Part shown: one piece after another, positions 10,826 through 20,148 of the stretch
Layout: every line of letters starts with the position of its first letter
Numbering within the stretch: position 1 is the stretch's first letter
From: Pseudomonas sp. Fl4BN1
GTDB taxonomy: Bacteria > Pseudomonadota > Gammaproteobacteria > Pseudomonadales > Pseudomonadaceae
DNA length: 64,000 bases
Direction: 5' to 3'
NCBI RefSeq assembly: GCF_009908285.1
Contig: NZ_JAAARM010000006.1
Coordinates: 124,001-188,000, forward strand
Program-made: the position numbers and the translations under genes
Notes under the pieces: model-generated
What the model saw: only the letters and a program-made list of their open reading frames with translations
Databases searched by the model: none
Told to the model about the DNA's origin: nothing

Positions 10826-11299
10826 TTACTCGTCACCCATTTGCGATTGCAGATAGTTCTCGATACCAACTTTGTCGATCAGGCCAAGTTGAGTTTCCAG
10901 CCAGTCGATGTGTTCTTCTTCGGATTCAAGAATATCTTCCAGCAGTTCACGACTGCCGAAGTCACCTACCGATTCACAGTGAGCGATGGCGACCTTGAGG
11001 TCCGCATGGCCGGTACGCTCGATGCGCAGGTCACACTCGAGCATTTCCTTGGTGTGTTCGCCGATGTGCAGCTTGCCCAGGTCCTGGACGTTCGGCAGGC
11101 CTTCGAGGAAGAGGATGCGCTTGATCAGCTTGTCCGCATGCTTCATCTCGTCGATGGACTCGTGATACTCATGCTTGCCCAGTTTGTTCAGCCCCCAATC
11201 TTCATACATGCGCGCATGCAGGAAGTACTGATTGATCGCGACCAGTTCATTGGCAAGGATTTTGTTGAGGTGCTGGATGACTGTGATGTCGCCTTTCAT
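10826..11299 (-). CDS. bfrB: Bacterioferritin
   Basis: A 157-residue heme-containing ferritin that stores iron as a 24-mer. Ferroxidase ligands are visible at E18, E51 and H54 ([20 protein letters not shown]), and M52 is the heme ligand in DEMKHAD. The second half holds the [14 protein letters not shown] and EEEHIDWLE metal-ligand segments. The start at 11299 ([15 protein letters not shown]) matches family starts; an upstream extension is discarded. Bfd, which reduces the stored iron, is encoded just upstream on the same strand, but a terminator separates them. Confidence 0.96.
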   Translation of the reverse strand: MKGDITVIQHLNKILANELVAINQYFLHARMYEDWGLNKLGKHEYHESIDEMKHADKLIKRILFLEGLPNVQDLGKLHIGEHTKEMLECDLRIERTGHADLKVAIAHCESVGDFGSRELLEDILESEEEHIDWLETQLGLIDKVGIENYLQSQMGDE

Positions 11300-11456
11300 G
11301 ATGGGGTCCTGCCCTGTATTTAGTGGAACATGGGCAGAGTCTGAGCTGCACAAACATTACTGTCAAACCTAAGTTATTGAATAATATATGAAAATTAATC
11401 GGAATAAGAATGTTTGTGTTCCGCGTTTTGTCTCTAAGCGATTGAATTACAGGCAT

Positions 11457-11484
11457 AAAAAAACCGGACGCTAGGTCCGGTTGT
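11457..11484 (-). terminator. Terminator after bfd
   Basis: Stem AACCGGAC/GTCCGGTT (11462-11469 with 11475-11482) with an A run that reads as a T tract on the minus strand. It separates bfd from bfrB. Confidence 0.88.
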
Positions 11485-11511
11485 TTGAAACAGTGCTATT
11501 TATTCGCTAAA

Positions 11512-11730
11512 TCAAGCAACATTAAATTCCACGGGATAGGGAATGGCTGCTTGGCTGCTCTGCAATTCGGTCAGGGTATCGCGGACCACTTGTTTGGCCA
11601 GGCATGCACATTTTCCGCATTGGCTGGCAACGCCTGTTGTCTGACGCACTTCGCGGTAGCTGCAGCAACCTTCATAGATCGCTTCGCGAATTTGTCCGTC
11701 GGTAACACCGGTGCAGAGGCAGACATACAT
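11512..11730 (-). CDS. bfd: Bacterioferritin-associated ferredoxin
   Basis: A 72-residue [2Fe-2S] protein that docks on bacterioferritin and reduces its core to release Fe2+. The cluster ligands are C4 and C6 (YVCLCTGV) and the CGKC pair (C38, C41). Length matches the family. It is divergent from the peroxiredoxin gene; a Fur-like site lies about 50-70 bp upstream, consistent with induction under iron starvation. Confidence 0.95.
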   Translation of the reverse strand: MYVCLCTGVTDGQIREAIYEGCCSYREVRQTTGVASQCGKCACLAKQVVRDTLTELQSSQAAIPYPVEFNVA

Positions 11731-12053
11731 AGGATGAGAACCGTCGCTGGTTAGGGCTCAATTGCGATGGATCTTAATGTTAACGAGAATGATTGTCAAA
11801 GTGGTTTCGGCGGTGTTTGTTGCAGTTTCTTTCTGGGGTGACGAACGGTTTCGTTGGCGATAATGACAGATCAATCGCATTTTCCACTTTGTGGGCCAGC
11901 CTGGCGAAAAACCGTTAAGGACAGCTCAAAAACGCGGTGTATGATGGTCGGTCCTTGCGAAGTGGGGTCAGGTCACAGAGCTGTCGCAACCGCGTGGCAG
12001 ACTCGAGGCCAATCCCCTTCTTCTATTACTACGTCCACACCAGGAGATCTCCA
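11731..12053. other. Intergenic bfd / peroxiredoxin
   Basis: This is a 323-bp divergent region. It contains the Fur-like site near bfd. The rest (11800-12050) is ordinary leader sequence for the peroxiredoxin gene, with CAGGAG just before its ATG. I see no small ORF worth calling. Confidence 0.5.
11778..11797. promoter_or_regulatory. Candidate Fur box for bfd
   Basis: TGTTAACGAGAATGATTGTC resembles the Fur consensus of three GATAAT-type hexamers, mainly through GAGAATGATT. It is placed correctly for bfd control. A motif call only. Confidence 0.6.
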
Positions 12054-12656
12054 ATGAGCGTACTCGTAGGCAAACAAGCCCCTGACTTCACCGTACCGGC
12101 CGTTCTCGGCAATGGCGAAATCGTCGACAGCTTCACCCTGTCCTCGGCCATCAAAGGCAAATACGGCCTGGTGTTCTTCTACCCGCTGGACTTCACTTTC
12201 GTTTGCCCGTCCGAGCTGATTGCTCTGGACCACCGCATGGCCGACTTCAAGGCACGCAACGTTGAAGTGATCGCTGTTTCGATCGACTCGCACTTCACCC
12301 ACAACGCCTGGCGCAACACCCCGATCAATGCCGGTGGCATCGGTCAGGTTCAATACATCATGGCCGCTGACATGAAGCACGACATTGCCAAGGCCTATGA
12401 CGTTGAATCCGAAGGCGGCGTGGCTTTCCGTGGCGCATTCCTGATCGACGACAAAGGCGTGGTTCGTTCGCAGATCATCAACGACCTGCCGCTGGGCCGT
12501 AACATGGAAGAGCTGATTCGTCTGGTCGACGCTCTGCAATTCCACGAAGAGCACGGCGAAGTCTGCCCTGCCAACTGGAAGAAAGGCGACAAGGGCATGA
12601 CCGCTTCGCCAGAAGGCGTTGCTGCATACCTGAGCGAGAACGCCGGCAAGCTGTAA
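12054..12656 (+). CDS. 2-Cys peroxiredoxin (AhpC/TSA family)
   Basis: A 200-residue thiol peroxidase. The peroxidatic Cys is C51 in DFTFVCPSE, and the resolving Cys is C171 in GEVCPANW. The catalytic Pro/Thr environment FYPLDFTF is intact. The C-terminal tail after C171 is the typical length for AhpC-like enzymes. The ATG at 12054 is preceded by CAGGAGATCT, which decides the start. No AhpF is beside it, so it may be reduced by thioredoxin. The strong terminator downstream is shared with rnt. Confidence 0.95.
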   Translation: MSVLVGKQAPDFTVPAVLGNGEIVDSFTLSSAIKGKYGLVFFYPLDFTFVCPSELIALDHRMADFKARNVEVIAVSIDSHFTHNAWRNTPINAGGIGQVQYIMAADMKHDIAKAYDVESEGGVAFRGAFLIDDKGVVRSQIINDLPLGRNMEELIRLVDALQFHEEHGEVCPANWKKGDKGMTASPEGVAAYLSENAGKL

Positions 12657-12672
12657 GCCTGGTGTCACGCAT

Positions 12673-12701
12673 AAAAAAACCGGCCTAAGGGCCGGTTTTT
12701 T
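12673..12701. terminator. Bidirectional terminator peroxiredoxin / rnt
   Basis: Stem AACCGGCC/GGCCGGTT (12678-12685 with 12690-12697), loop TAAG, with an A run on the left and a T run on the right. Confidence 0.93.
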
Positions 12702-12726
12702 CATGGGCGCGATTTGGCGACTGAAT

Positions 12727-13398
12727 TCAGTCGTCGAAGTCTTGCCAGCCGCCCATCTGCTTCCAACGGTTGACGATGCCGCAGAACAGTTCGGCGGTCT
12801 TCTCGGTGTCGTAGCGAGCCGAATGAGCCTCGCGACCGTCAAAGTCGATATCCGCGCTCTGACAGGCCTTGGCCAGTACCGTCTGGCCGTAAGCCAGGCC
12901 GGCGAGGGTTGCCGTGTCGAAGCTGGAGAACGGGTGGAACGGGTTGCGCTTCATGTCCAGGCGCGCAACGGCTGCGTTGAGAAAGCCCAGATCGAAGCTG
13001 CTGTTGTGGCCCACCAGAATGGCACGTTTGCAGCCATTGGCCTTCAGCGCCTTGCGCACACCACGGAAGATATCGGTGAGGGCAGTTTCTTCGCTGACAG
13101 CCATGCGCAGGGGATGGTCGAGCTTGATCCCGGTAAATTCCAGGGCAGCCGCTTCGATGTTCGCGCCTTCAAAAGGCTCGACCCGGAAGAAGTAGGTATG
13201 TTCAGGAAACACGAACCCCTTTTCATCCATGCCGATAGTCGTTGCGGCAATTTCCAGCAGGGCGTCGGTTGCCGAGTTGAAACCACCGGTTTCAACGTCG
13301 ACGACTACCGGCAGGTAACCGCGAAAGCGTGCCGCCATGGGGTGGCGAGGACCGCCGCTGTTACCTTCTTGTTCGTCGTCGAAATGGTCGTCACTCAC
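12727..13398 (-). CDS. rnt: Ribonuclease T
   Basis: A 223-residue DEDDh 3'-5' exonuclease that trims the CCA turnover end of tRNAs and matures 3' ends of stable RNAs. The ExoI motif is [10 protein letters not shown] (D and E), ExoII lies in [13 protein letters not shown], and the final H...D pair in [12 protein letters not shown]. The start is a GTG at 13398 that overlaps the pyrC stop as GTGA, so translation is coupled. Length fits the family (E. coli 215). Confidence 0.96.
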   Translation of the reverse strand: MSDDHFDDEQEGNSGGPRHPMAARFRGYLPVVVDVETGGFNSATDALLEIAATTIGMDEKGFVFPEHTYFFRVEPFEGANIEAAALEFTGIKLDHPLRMAVSEETALTDIFRGVRKALKANGCKRAILVGHNSSFDLGFLNAAVARLDMKRNPFHPFSSFDTATLAGLAYGQTVLAKACQSADIDFDGREAHSARYDTEKTAELFCGIVNRWKQMGGWQDFDD

Positions 13399-14441
13399 GA
13401 GTGATCCTCCAGCAGGCGCCAGCGCAGTTTTTCTCCGGCGCGCAGCGGAATGACAGTCAGCTCACCGAACGGCAGGCTAGCGGGGGCGGTCCATTCTTCA
13501 CGAACCAGGGTAATGCGATCAGTGTTGGCCGTCAGGCCATAGAAACGTGGGCCATTGAGGCTGGCAAACGCTTCCAGTCGGTCCAGGGCATTGCGCTGTT
13601 CAAACGCCTCAGCGTAGAGCTCGATCGCGGCAAAGGCGCTGTAGCAGCCGGCACAACCGCAAGCGGCTTCCTTGGCATGCTGGGCGTGGGGCGCCGAGTC
13701 GGTGCCGAGGAAGAACTTCTCACTGCCGCTGGTGGCTGCATCCAGGAGGGCTTCCTGGTGCGTGTTGCGCTTGAGAATCGGCAGGCAATAGAAGTGCGGA
13801 CGAATACCGCCCACCAGCATGTGGTTGCGGTTGTACAGCAAGTGGTGCGCGGTGATGGTGGCGCCAACATTGGTCGAGGCCTCCTTGACGAACTGCACCG
13901 CTTCACTGGTGGTGATGTGCTCGAAGACCACCTTCAGGCTGGGGAAGCGCTCGACCACACGACGCATATGCTCGTCGATGAAGATCTTCTCGCGGTCAAA
14001 GACATCCACATCGCCGCGGGTCACTTCACCGTGGATCAACAGCGGCAGGCCGACTTCGGCCATGGCTTCGAGCACCGGAAAGATCGTGTCGATGCTGGTC
14101 ACGCCCGAATCCGAGTTGGTGGTCGCGCCGGCCGGGTACAGCTTGGCCGCGTGCACGAAACCACAGGCCTTGGCTGCGCGGATCTCGTCCGGTTGGGTGC
14201 GGTCGGTCAGGTAGAGCACCATCAGCGGCTCGAAGCGGCTGCCGGCCGGCCGCGCAGCGAGAATGCGCTGGCGATAGGCGTCGGCTTCCACGGCGTTGCG
14301 CACCGGAGGTACCAGGTTAGGCATGATGATGGCGCGGCCAAAGGTGCGCGCGACATCTGCGACTGTATTGGGCAACACGGCCCCATCGCGAAGATGAATA
14401 TGCCAGTCGTCGGGACGCAGCAGGGTCAGGCGGTCGGACAT
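13395..14441 (-). CDS. pyrC: Dihydroorotase
   Basis: A 348-residue zinc amidohydrolase, class II (E. coli PyrC-like), third step of pyrimidine biosynthesis. The metal-binding [10 protein letters not shown] (about 10-19) is at the N-terminus; the downstream His ligands lie in the LIHGEV segment and in VFEHITT, and the Asp in GTDSAPHA. The start at 14441 ([14 protein letters not shown]) gives the family N-terminus. It is first in the pyrC-rnt pair and divergent from motY. Confidence 0.97.
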   Translation of the reverse strand: MSDRLTLLRPDDWHIHLRDGAVLPNTVADVARTFGRAIIMPNLVPPVRNAVEADAYRQRILAARPAGSRFEPLMVLYLTDRTQPDEIRAAKACGFVHAAKLYPAGATTNSDSGVTSIDTIFPVLEAMAEVGLPLLIHGEVTRGDVDVFDREKIFIDEHMRRVVERFPSLKVVFEHITTSEAVQFVKEASTNVGATITAHHLLYNRNHMLVGGIRPHFYCLPILKRNTHQEALLDAATSGSEKFFLGTDSAPHAQHAKEAACGCAGCYSAFAAIELYAEAFEQRNALDRLEAFASLNGPRFYGLTANTDRITLVREEWTAPASLPFGELTVIPLRAGEKLRWRLLEDHS

Positions 14442-14594
14442 TGGAGGTTCCAGGCGGGTAAAACTCGAGGGAATGCTACCGGAAAAGACTCTTCCAGGCA
14501 CTCGCTATCAAGTTTTGCGACGAGCAACCGATATCCCGAAGGTATGGTGAATTAATGCCTGCCGATTTTTTAGTACACGTCAGTGGAGCCTCCC

Positions 14595-15509
14595 GTGCGC
14601 CAGCGTTATCTAGCCTTGCTCAGTGTGTTTGCCAGCCTGCCCGCGATGGCTCTCACTTTCCAGACTCGCCTGGAGAGCATTGAGTGGACGGTCGAAGGCG
14701 ATAAGTTCGAGTGCCGGCTGATTCAACCCGTCACCGATTTCGGTTCCGGCGAATTCGTTCGTCGTGCCGGCGAGCAGGCGATTTTCCGTCTCAAGAGCTT
14801 CAACCCGATGCAGGCGGGTGGTTCGGCGACCTTGCTCGCTGCAGCCGCTCCCTGGCAGCCGGGGCGTGGCGATATCAACCTCGGTGCGGTCAAGGCCGGT
14901 TCTGAGGGCGTGCTGTTCAACAGCAACCAGATGCAGGCCGGACGCTTGATCATTGGCCTGCTGGAAGGGCGCAGTCCGGTGGTCCGGCATTTCTCCCGTG
15001 AGGGCGGTGTGTCCGAAGTGCGTCTGTTGCCGGTGAAGTTCAGCAAGGCCTATAGCGATTATCAGGGGTGCATGGCCAAGCTGCTGCCGATGAACTACGA
15101 GCAAGTGAAACAGGCCGAGATCGGTTTCCCTGGTGGTGGCATTGACCTGGATGCGCGAGCCAAGGCCAGGCTGCAGGTCATGGTGGACTTCATCAAGGCG
15201 GACCCGACGGTCAATCACGTCGAGTTGGACGGGCACTCTGACAACAGTGGCAACCGCCTGACCAATCGTGACTTGTCCCGCCGCCGAGCTTTGGCGGTGA
15301 TGGAGTTCTTCAAGGCCGCCGGCCTGGCCGAAAACCAGATCGTGGTGCGCTTCCACGGCGAGCGCTATCCCCTGGCGCCCAATACCAATGCCGCGAACCG
15401 GGCCAAGAATCGCCGGGTAAATGTGCATCTGGAACGGGTCGCCCCTACCGAAAAACCGGCTCCGGCGCCTCAGGCCGCCTCCGGTTCCAGCGCTGCGGCG
15501 ACTTCCTGA
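14595..15509 (+). CDS. motY: Flagellar stator-associated OmpA-like protein MotY
   Basis: A 304-residue exported protein. An N-terminal signal peptide (QRYLALLSVFASLPAMA) precedes the MotY-specific N-domain; the C-terminal OmpA/MotB peptidoglycan-binding domain has VELDGHSDNSGNRLTNRDLS and NRAKNRRVNVHLER. By family it helps anchor the stator in the T-ring. Two GTG starts are possible; I prefer 14595 because GGAG sits 6 bp upstream and the protein then starts at the signal peptide (14583 would add MEPP). It is divergent from pyrC, as in P. aeruginosa. Confidence 0.93.
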   Translation: MRQRYLALLSVFASLPAMALTFQTRLESIEWTVEGDKFECRLIQPVTDFGSGEFVRRAGEQAIFRLKSFNPMQAGGSATLLAAAAPWQPGRGDINLGAVKAGSEGVLFNSNQMQAGRLIIGLLEGRSPVVRHFSREGGVSEVRLLPVKFSKAYSDYQGCMAKLLPMNYEQVKQAEIGFPGGGIDLDARAKARLQVMVDFIKADPTVNHVELDGHSDNSGNRLTNRDLSRRRALAVMEFFKAAGLAENQIVVRFHGERYPLAPNTNAANRAKNRRVNVHLERVAPTEKPAPAPQAASGSSAAATS

Positions 15510-15542
15510 TACGGCTGTCGTCGTCGCGCGCTCGACATAATC

Positions 15543-15579
15543 TGTCGCCTGGTCGTCTTAAGCTGTCGCGCCTCTGTAA
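15543..15579. promoter_or_regulatory. Tandem ArgR boxes upstream of argG
   Basis: TGTCGC-N8-AA occurs exactly at 15564-15579. A second TGTCGC starts exactly 21 bp upstream at 15543. This is the same tandem layout as at argF. Regulation by ArgR is inferred. Confidence 0.72.
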
Positions 15580-15638
15580 ATTATCCGCGTGGATCGGTAG
15601 ACTTGGCGGCTTTCCGTACAACCCCGTGGAGTGATGGC

Positions 15639-16856
15639 ATGGCCGACGTAAACAAGGTCGTTCTCGCGTATTCCGGCGGCCTGGACACTTCGGTGATCCT
15701 CAAGTGGCTGCAGGATACTTATAACTGTGAAGTAGTGACTTTCACTGCTGACCTGGGTCAGGGCGAAGAAGTCGAGCCTGCACGTGCCAAGGCGCAAGCC
15801 ATGGGCGTGAAAGAGATCTACATTGACGACCTGCGTGAAGAGTTCGTGCGCGATTTCGTTTTCCCGATGTTCCGCGCCAACACCGTTTACGAAGGTGAGT
15901 ACCTGCTGGGTACTTCCATCGCTCGCCCGTTGATCGCCAAGCGTCTGATCGAGATCGCCAACGAAACTGGTGCTGATGCCATTTCCCATGGCGCCACCGG
16001 CAAGGGCAACGACCAGGTTCGTTTCGAGCTGGGTGCCTATGCCTTGAAGCCAGGTGTGAAGGTTATCGCTCCATGGCGCGAGTGGGACCTGCTGTCCCGC
16101 GAGAAGCTGATGGACTATGCCGAGAAGCACGGTATCCCGATCGAGCGCCACGGCAAGAAGAAGTCGCCGTACTCGATGGACGCCAACCTGCTGCACATCT
16201 CCTATGAAGGCGGCGTGCTGGAAGACACCTGGACCGAGCACGAAGAAGACATGTGGCGTTGGACCGTCTCTCCGGAGAACGCTCCTGACGCCCCGCAGTA
16301 TCTGGAACTGACCTATCGCAACGGCGACATCGTTGCACTGGACGGCGTCGAAATGACTCCGGCTACCGTGCTGGCGACCTTGAACCGCATCGGTGGTGAA
16401 CACGGTATTGGTCGTCTGGACATCGTCGAGAACCGTTACGTGGGCATGAAGTCCCGTGGCTGCTACGAGACTCCTGGCGGCACTATCATGTTGCGTGCCC
16501 ACCGCGCCATCGAGTCCATCACCCTGGACCGTGAAGTGGCTCACCTCAAAGACGAGCTGATGCCCAAGTACGCCAGCCTGATCTACACCGGCTACTGGTG
16601 GAGCCCGGAGCGTCTGATGCTGCAACAGATGATCGACGCCTCCCAGGCCCACGTGAACGGTGTGGTTCGCCTGAAGCTGTATAAAGGCAATGTGATCGTT
16701 ACCGGCCGCAAGTCCGATGAATCGCTGTTCGATGCCAACATCGCCACCTTCGAAGAGGACGGCGGCGCCTACAACCAGGCGGACGCAGCAGGCTTCATCA
16801 AGCTCAACGCCTTACGCATGCGTATTGCGGCGAACAAGGGTCGGACTCTGGTCTGA
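15639..16856 (+). CDS. argG: Argininosuccinate synthase
   Basis: A 405-residue enzyme condensing citrulline and aspartate with ATP. The PP-loop [15 protein letters not shown] (about 9-23), the [11 protein letters not shown] segment and the citrulline/aspartate region [13 protein letters not shown] are intact. The length is typical for the bacterial type 1 enzyme. The start at 15639 gives [14 protein letters not shown]; the nearby upstream TTG codon is rejected. It is a single gene with a strong terminator after it and ArgR boxes before it. Confidence 0.98.
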   Translation: MADVNKVVLAYSGGLDTSVILKWLQDTYNCEVVTFTADLGQGEEVEPARAKAQAMGVKEIYIDDLREEFVRDFVFPMFRANTVYEGEYLLGTSIARPLIAKRLIEIANETGADAISHGATGKGNDQVRFELGAYALKPGVKVIAPWREWDLLSREKLMDYAEKHGIPIERHGKKKSPYSMDANLLHISYEGGVLEDTWTEHEEDMWRWTVSPENAPDAPQYLELTYRNGDIVALDGVEMTPATVLATLNRIGGEHGIGRLDIVENRYVGMKSRGCYETPGGTIMLRAHRAIESITLDREVAHLKDELMPKYASLIYTGYWWSPERLMLQQMIDASQAHVNGVVRLKLYKGNVIVTGRKSDESLFDANIATFEEDGGAYNQADAAGFIKLNALRMRIAANKGRTLV

Positions 16857-16876
16857 TTGTTGAGAGCGTTAAAGGA

Positions 16877-16903
16877 ACCCCGCGATAAGCGGGGTTTTTT
16901 TTG
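16877..16903 (+). terminator. argG terminator
   Basis: Stem AACCCCGC/GCGGGGTT with a following run of eight T. Confidence 0.95.
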
Positions 16904-17237
16904 CCTCGGTTAATTCAAATTTCAGTTGGTTGTACGCGAGGCAAATTGAAGATGACTTTGTTGAATGTGCTGCTGTTATTTGTCAGCGACTAAGATTGGC
17001 TATTGAAGCTTTTGATTTTTAGCTAAGTTTTAGTACGAAAAGTAGCTTCTTTAGTGATTAATCTTAAGCGTTCTCCAGAGTAAGCGACCTTTATCTAAAT
17101 TATTTTGTAAGGCAATTCGGTATTGTTTGTAAGGAACGTCCTCGTAGGCCCGTAACCCCCTGAGACGCAGTGTCAGAGTCACTTCTCTGCGGTATTGTGC
17201 TGGCTCTAAAAATAACTCTCAGGACTTGGATGGACCT
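16904..17237. other. AT-rich intergenic region before response regulator
   Basis: This is 334 bp of clearly lower GC than its surroundings, with no ORF that I believe. It could hold long regulatory sequence for the LuxR-type regulator. I see no palindrome strong enough to name an operator and no tRNA. Confidence 0.5.
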
Positions 17238-17864
17238 ATGAAAAGAGTATTGATCGTGGATGATCACCCTGTTATTCGCTTGGCTGTGCGCATGTTAATG
17301 GAGCGTCATGGCTTTGATGTAGTAGCAGAGGCAGACAACGGCATGGATGCATTGAAGTTAGCTCTTGAGCATGTTCCCGACATCTTGATCCTGGATATCG
17401 GGATTCCACAGTTGGATGGTCTTGAGGTGATAGCCCGTCTGATGTCCAAGGCCCCACCGATTAAAGTCCTGGTTTTGACCCTTCAGCTTCCTGGGCCCTT
17501 TTCCATGCGCTGCATGCAGGCCGGGGCTGCCGGCTATGTGTGCAAGCAGCAGGATATTACCGAGTTGATCAGTGCAGTACGGGCGGTACTGGCGGGTTAC
17601 AGCTATTTTCCCAATGAAGCGCTACACACCTTTCGATCGAGTCAGGGCGCCAGCAGCGAGGAAGAAATGATCGAGTTACTTTCCGGTCGTGAGTTGGTCG
17701 TATTGAAGCAACTCACCAATGGCATGAGTAACAAGGAGATCGCCGAAGGACTGTGTTTGAGCAACAAGACTGTCAGTACTTACAAGCGTCGACTGCTCGC
17801 CAAGCTCAATGCCCGTTCATTGGTTGATCTGATCGAGTTTGCCCAGCGTCATCAGTTGGTGTGA
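17238..17864 (+). CDS. LuxR/NarL-family two-component response regulator
   Basis: A 208-residue regulator. The receiver domain (1-120) has acidic residues D8/D9, phospho-acceptor D53 in ILILDIGIP and the conserved Lys in GYVCKQQD. The C-terminal LuxR HTH (about 145-205) reads LSGRELVVLKQLTNGMSNKE. No sensor kinase is adjacent, so it is an orphan here. The layout resembles EvgA/BvgA-type regulators. The start at 17238 follows a GGA-containing leader; the upstream TTG is rejected. Confidence 0.9.
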   Translation: MKRVLIVDDHPVIRLAVRMLMERHGFDVVAEADNGMDALKLALEHVPDILILDIGIPQLDGLEVIARLMSKAPPIKVLVLTLQLPGPFSMRCMQAGAAGYVCKQQDITELISAVRAVLAGYSYFPNEALHTFRSSQGASSEEEMIELLSGRELVVLKQLTNGMSNKEIAEGLCLSNKTVSTYKRRLLAKLNARSLVDLIEFAQRHQLV

Positions 17865-17982
17865 GTGTTTGCTGGGCTATTGCCCTGAAGCGCTAGCGCT
17901 GGATGGGCTACCGCTTCAGCGCAGGCATGGCCGGTCAGCCCTGAAGGCTGATCGGTCAGACTTCAACCGGTTGGGGAGGCAC

Positions 17983-18009
17983 AAAAAAACCTCCGATGGG
18001 AGGTTTTTC
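17983..18009. terminator. Bidirectional terminator
   Basis: Stem AACCTCC/GGAGGTT with loop GATG, an A run on the left and T run on the right, between the response regulator and the convergent small gene. Confidence 0.9.
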
Positions 18010-18014
18010 TGCTG

Positions 18015-18194
18015 CTAGAGATCAAAGTCGTAATCGGCCAGTTGCTTTTGCAAACGCCGTTCTTCCAGAAGATTGTCGATAGTACGGCGCTTGCTCAGGT
18101 TGGTTTTCGCCACCTCGACTACGGGTTCGGAATCATCTGTTTCAGCCGCGATGAAGTCGTCTTCTACGTCCAGTTGTTCTTTGCCAGTGCTCAT
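18015..18194 (-). CDS. Small PA3496-family protein
   Basis: A 59-residue protein too short for common ORF cut-offs. Translation begins MSTGKEQLDVEDDFIAAE and ends with LLEERRLQKQLADYDFDL. It is acidic at the start and basic-helical at the end, without a signal peptide. A protein of this kind lies next to nth in P. aeruginosa (PA3496, named putative envelope integrity protein family). The position beside nth and the terminator support it. Function is unknown to me. Confidence 0.8.
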   Translation of the reverse strand: MSTGKEQLDVEDDFIAAETDDSEPVVEVAKTNLSKRRTIDNLLEERRLQKQLADYDFDL

Positions 18195-18301
18195 AGGGTC
18201 AACTCCAGGCTAAGACTGCCATTGGCGCTCCTTATAGCGATATTCTCCTGGCGGGTAAAAAAGATTTTTTCAATCGACTCATCAGAAAAATCAATGCTCA
18301 G

Positions 18302-18940
18302 TCAATCGTCAGAAGTCTTTTGCTTGTATTCGCACAGGTCTTCGATTCGACAGGCGCCGCAACGCGGCTTGCGTGCCACGCAGACATAGCGACCGTGCAG
18401 GATCAGCCAGTGATGAGAGTCCAGCAAAAACTCCTTGGGCACGAACTTCATCAGTTTCTTTTCAACCTCTACCACGTCCTTTCCGGGCGCCAGCCCGGTG
18501 CGATTGCTGACGCGGAAGATATGCGTGTCCACAGCCATGGTCAGCTGTCGAAATGCCGTGTTGAGCACCACATTGGCGGTCTTGCGCCCGACACCGGGCA
18601 ACGCTTCCAGTTCTTCGCGGGTCTGCGGCACTTCACCATTGTGGCGTTCCACCAGCAAGCGGCAGGTCTCGATGACGTTCTTCGCCTTGCTGTTGTAGAG
18701 GCCAATGGTCTTGATGTATTCGGACAGGCCCTCGACCCCCAGGGCATGAATAGCCGCCGGTGTATTGGCCACGGGGAAGAGTTTGGCGGTCGCCTTGTTG
18801 ACTCCGACGTCGGTCGATTGCGCCGAAAGAATGACTGCGATCAGCAACTCGAATGGCGAGGAGTAGGCCAGCTCGGTTTTCGGCTCGGGGTTGTCTTCGT
18901 GAAGTCGGCGAAATATTTCCAGACGTTTGGCGGCATTCAT
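18302..18940 (-). CDS. nth: Endonuclease III
   Basis: A 212-residue DNA glycosylase/AP lyase for oxidised pyrimidines. The helix-hairpin-helix is LPGVGRKTANVVLNTAF, with the catalytic Lys in it (K120 in E. coli numbering) and the catalytic Asp in AVDTHIFRVSNR. The [4Fe-4S] ligands follow CX6CX2CX5C near the C-terminus (CVARKPRCGACRIEDLC). It lies 7 bp downstream of rnfE and is likely in the rnf operon. Confidence 0.97.
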   Translation of the reverse strand: MNAAKRLEIFRRLHEDNPEPKTELAYSSPFELLIAVILSAQSTDVGVNKATAKLFPVANTPAAIHALGVEGLSEYIKTIGLYNSKAKNVIETCRLLVERHNGEVPQTREELEALPGVGRKTANVVLNTAFRQLTMAVDTHIFRVSNRTGLAPGKDVVEVEKKLMKFVPKEFLLDSHHWLILHGRYVCVARKPRCGACRIEDLCEYKQKTSDD

Positions 18941-18947
18941 GGGTGGT

Positions 18948-19544
18948 TCATTTCCTCGAAGGCGGTCGGTTGAAGATCGAAGAGGCGGCCCAGGCCCGTT
19001 GCGCGGCCAATAGCAGACCCAGCAGGATAAAACCGCCGGGGGCCAGCGTCAGCAGGCGCAATCCGCCTTGCGGCAGCAGCACCCAGCCGCTGCCATCATC
19101 CGCGAGGCCGGCGAGCCAACCCAGATGGTTGCCCAGCGCGCCGGTACCCAGCAGTTCGCGCAAGGCGCCCAGCACTATCAGTGCATTGCAGAAACAGCCG
19201 GCCAGGCGTAAGCGGGCGGGGTGCTGGAAAAAGCCTGCCTGCTCCAGGACCACGCATTGCAGTGCCAGCAAGCCCAGGTAAAGCCCCAGTTGCTGGTGCA
19301 GTTCATAACTCCAGGCTTGCAGCGCCAGCCACAGGCAGCTGCCGAGGGCGGCGCTGAGCAGCAGGCTGGCGAGCAATTGGCAGCGCTTCTCGATGCGTGG
19401 GCGCAGCAACTGCATGCTGGCACCAAAGGTGCTGATCAGCAGCATGCAGGCCAGGGCCAGGCCAATGGCCTTGATCCAGGAGTCTGTGGCCCCGATCAGC
19501 GGTGTCAGCATCAGCAGGCCCGGCAAGGACAGTGGCTTACTCAT
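18948..19544 (-). CDS. rnfE: RnfE-like membrane subunit (Rnf-Nqr family), divergent
   Basis: A 198-residue multi-pass protein, about 30 residues shorter than E. coli RsxE (231). Retained family segments are VLGALRELLGTGAL and the C-terminal PGGFILLGLLLAA. Of the two Cys that ligate the intramembrane [2Fe-2S] cluster with RnfA, the first is absent (LMLTPLIG where RsxE has GLCPLLA) and the second seems kept (LQCVVLE for TNCIVVG). The start at 19544 overlaps the rnfG end by 8 nt. Function as a normal RnfE is doubtful. Confidence 0.8.
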   Translation of the reverse strand: MSKPLSLPGLLMLTPLIGATDSWIKAIGLALACMLLISTFGASMQLLRPRIEKRCQLLASLLLSAALGSCLWLALQAWSYELHQQLGLYLGLLALQCVVLEQAGFFQHPARLRLAGCFCNALIVLGALRELLGTGALGNHLGWLAGLADDGSGWVLLPQGGLRLLTLAPGGFILLGLLLAAQRAWAASSIFNRPPSRK

Positions 19545-20148
19545 GGGGCGCTCCGCTGAGTAACTGCTCGCGATGCTCGTCAAAGTAGCGCAGGGCATCG
19601 TGCAGGGCACTGACTACGGCCCGGGAGGTGATGGTGGCACCGGCGATTTGATCGAATTGCCCATTGTCCTTCTTCAAGGCCCAGGCGTTGTCGCCTGGAT
19701 CATTGCGGGACTTTCCGGAAAAGCCCTGTAGCCAGGCGTTGGGGTGCTCTGCGATACGGCCGCCCAGTCCCGGGGTTTCATCCTGTTTGAGGGTTTTGCT
19801 ACCCAGCAGGCGCCCATGACTGTCGATGGCGATCAACAGCTCGATGGGGCCGGCGTAACCCGTGACCTGGCTGCGCAACAGCAATGCGCTGGGTTGGCCA
19901 TCGAGGGTCGCCAGATAGCCGTCCAGCAAGCGACTGTTGCTCAATTGCACATCGTTCAGGTGCAGCGGGTGATCCAGTGGATGATTGTCATAGCTGCCGG
20001 AGGGCAGTACATCCAGCAGCTTGCGCGCCTGCAATGCTCGCTGCTCGGCGTCGATGTGGGGCGCGGTAGCGCGTTGCAGCCACAGGGTGGCGCCGACGCC
20101 CAGGGCGGCGAGCACCAGTAGCAAGAGCAGGCTGCGAGTTCTCTTCAT
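19537..20148 (-). CDS. rnfG: RnfG-like FMN-binding subunit
   Basis: A 203-residue protein with one N-terminal membrane helix (LLLLLVLAALGVGATLWL) and a periplasmic FMN-binding domain. The covalent flavin site is IAGATITSRAVV, whose second Thr is the usual attachment residue; the family segment DETPGLGGRI is also intact. Its ATG overlaps the rnfD stop as ATGA. A much longer in-frame extension upstream lies entirely inside rnfD and is rejected. Confidence 0.88.
   Translation of the reverse strand: MKRTRSLLLLLVLAALGVGATLWLQRATAPHIDAEQRALQARKLLDVLPSGSYDNHPLDHPLHLNDVQLSNSRLLDGYLATLDGQPSALLLRSQVTGYAGPIELLIAIDSHGRLLGSKTLKQDETPGLGGRIAEHPNAWLQGFSGKSRNDPGDNAWALKKDNGQFDQIAGATITSRAVVSALHDALRYFDEHREQLLSGAPHE

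Noticed and set aside
16904..17237. tRNA or ncRNA in AT-rich stretch
   Set aside because: No cloverleaf or clear stem-loop set found by eye; could not support an RNA call.
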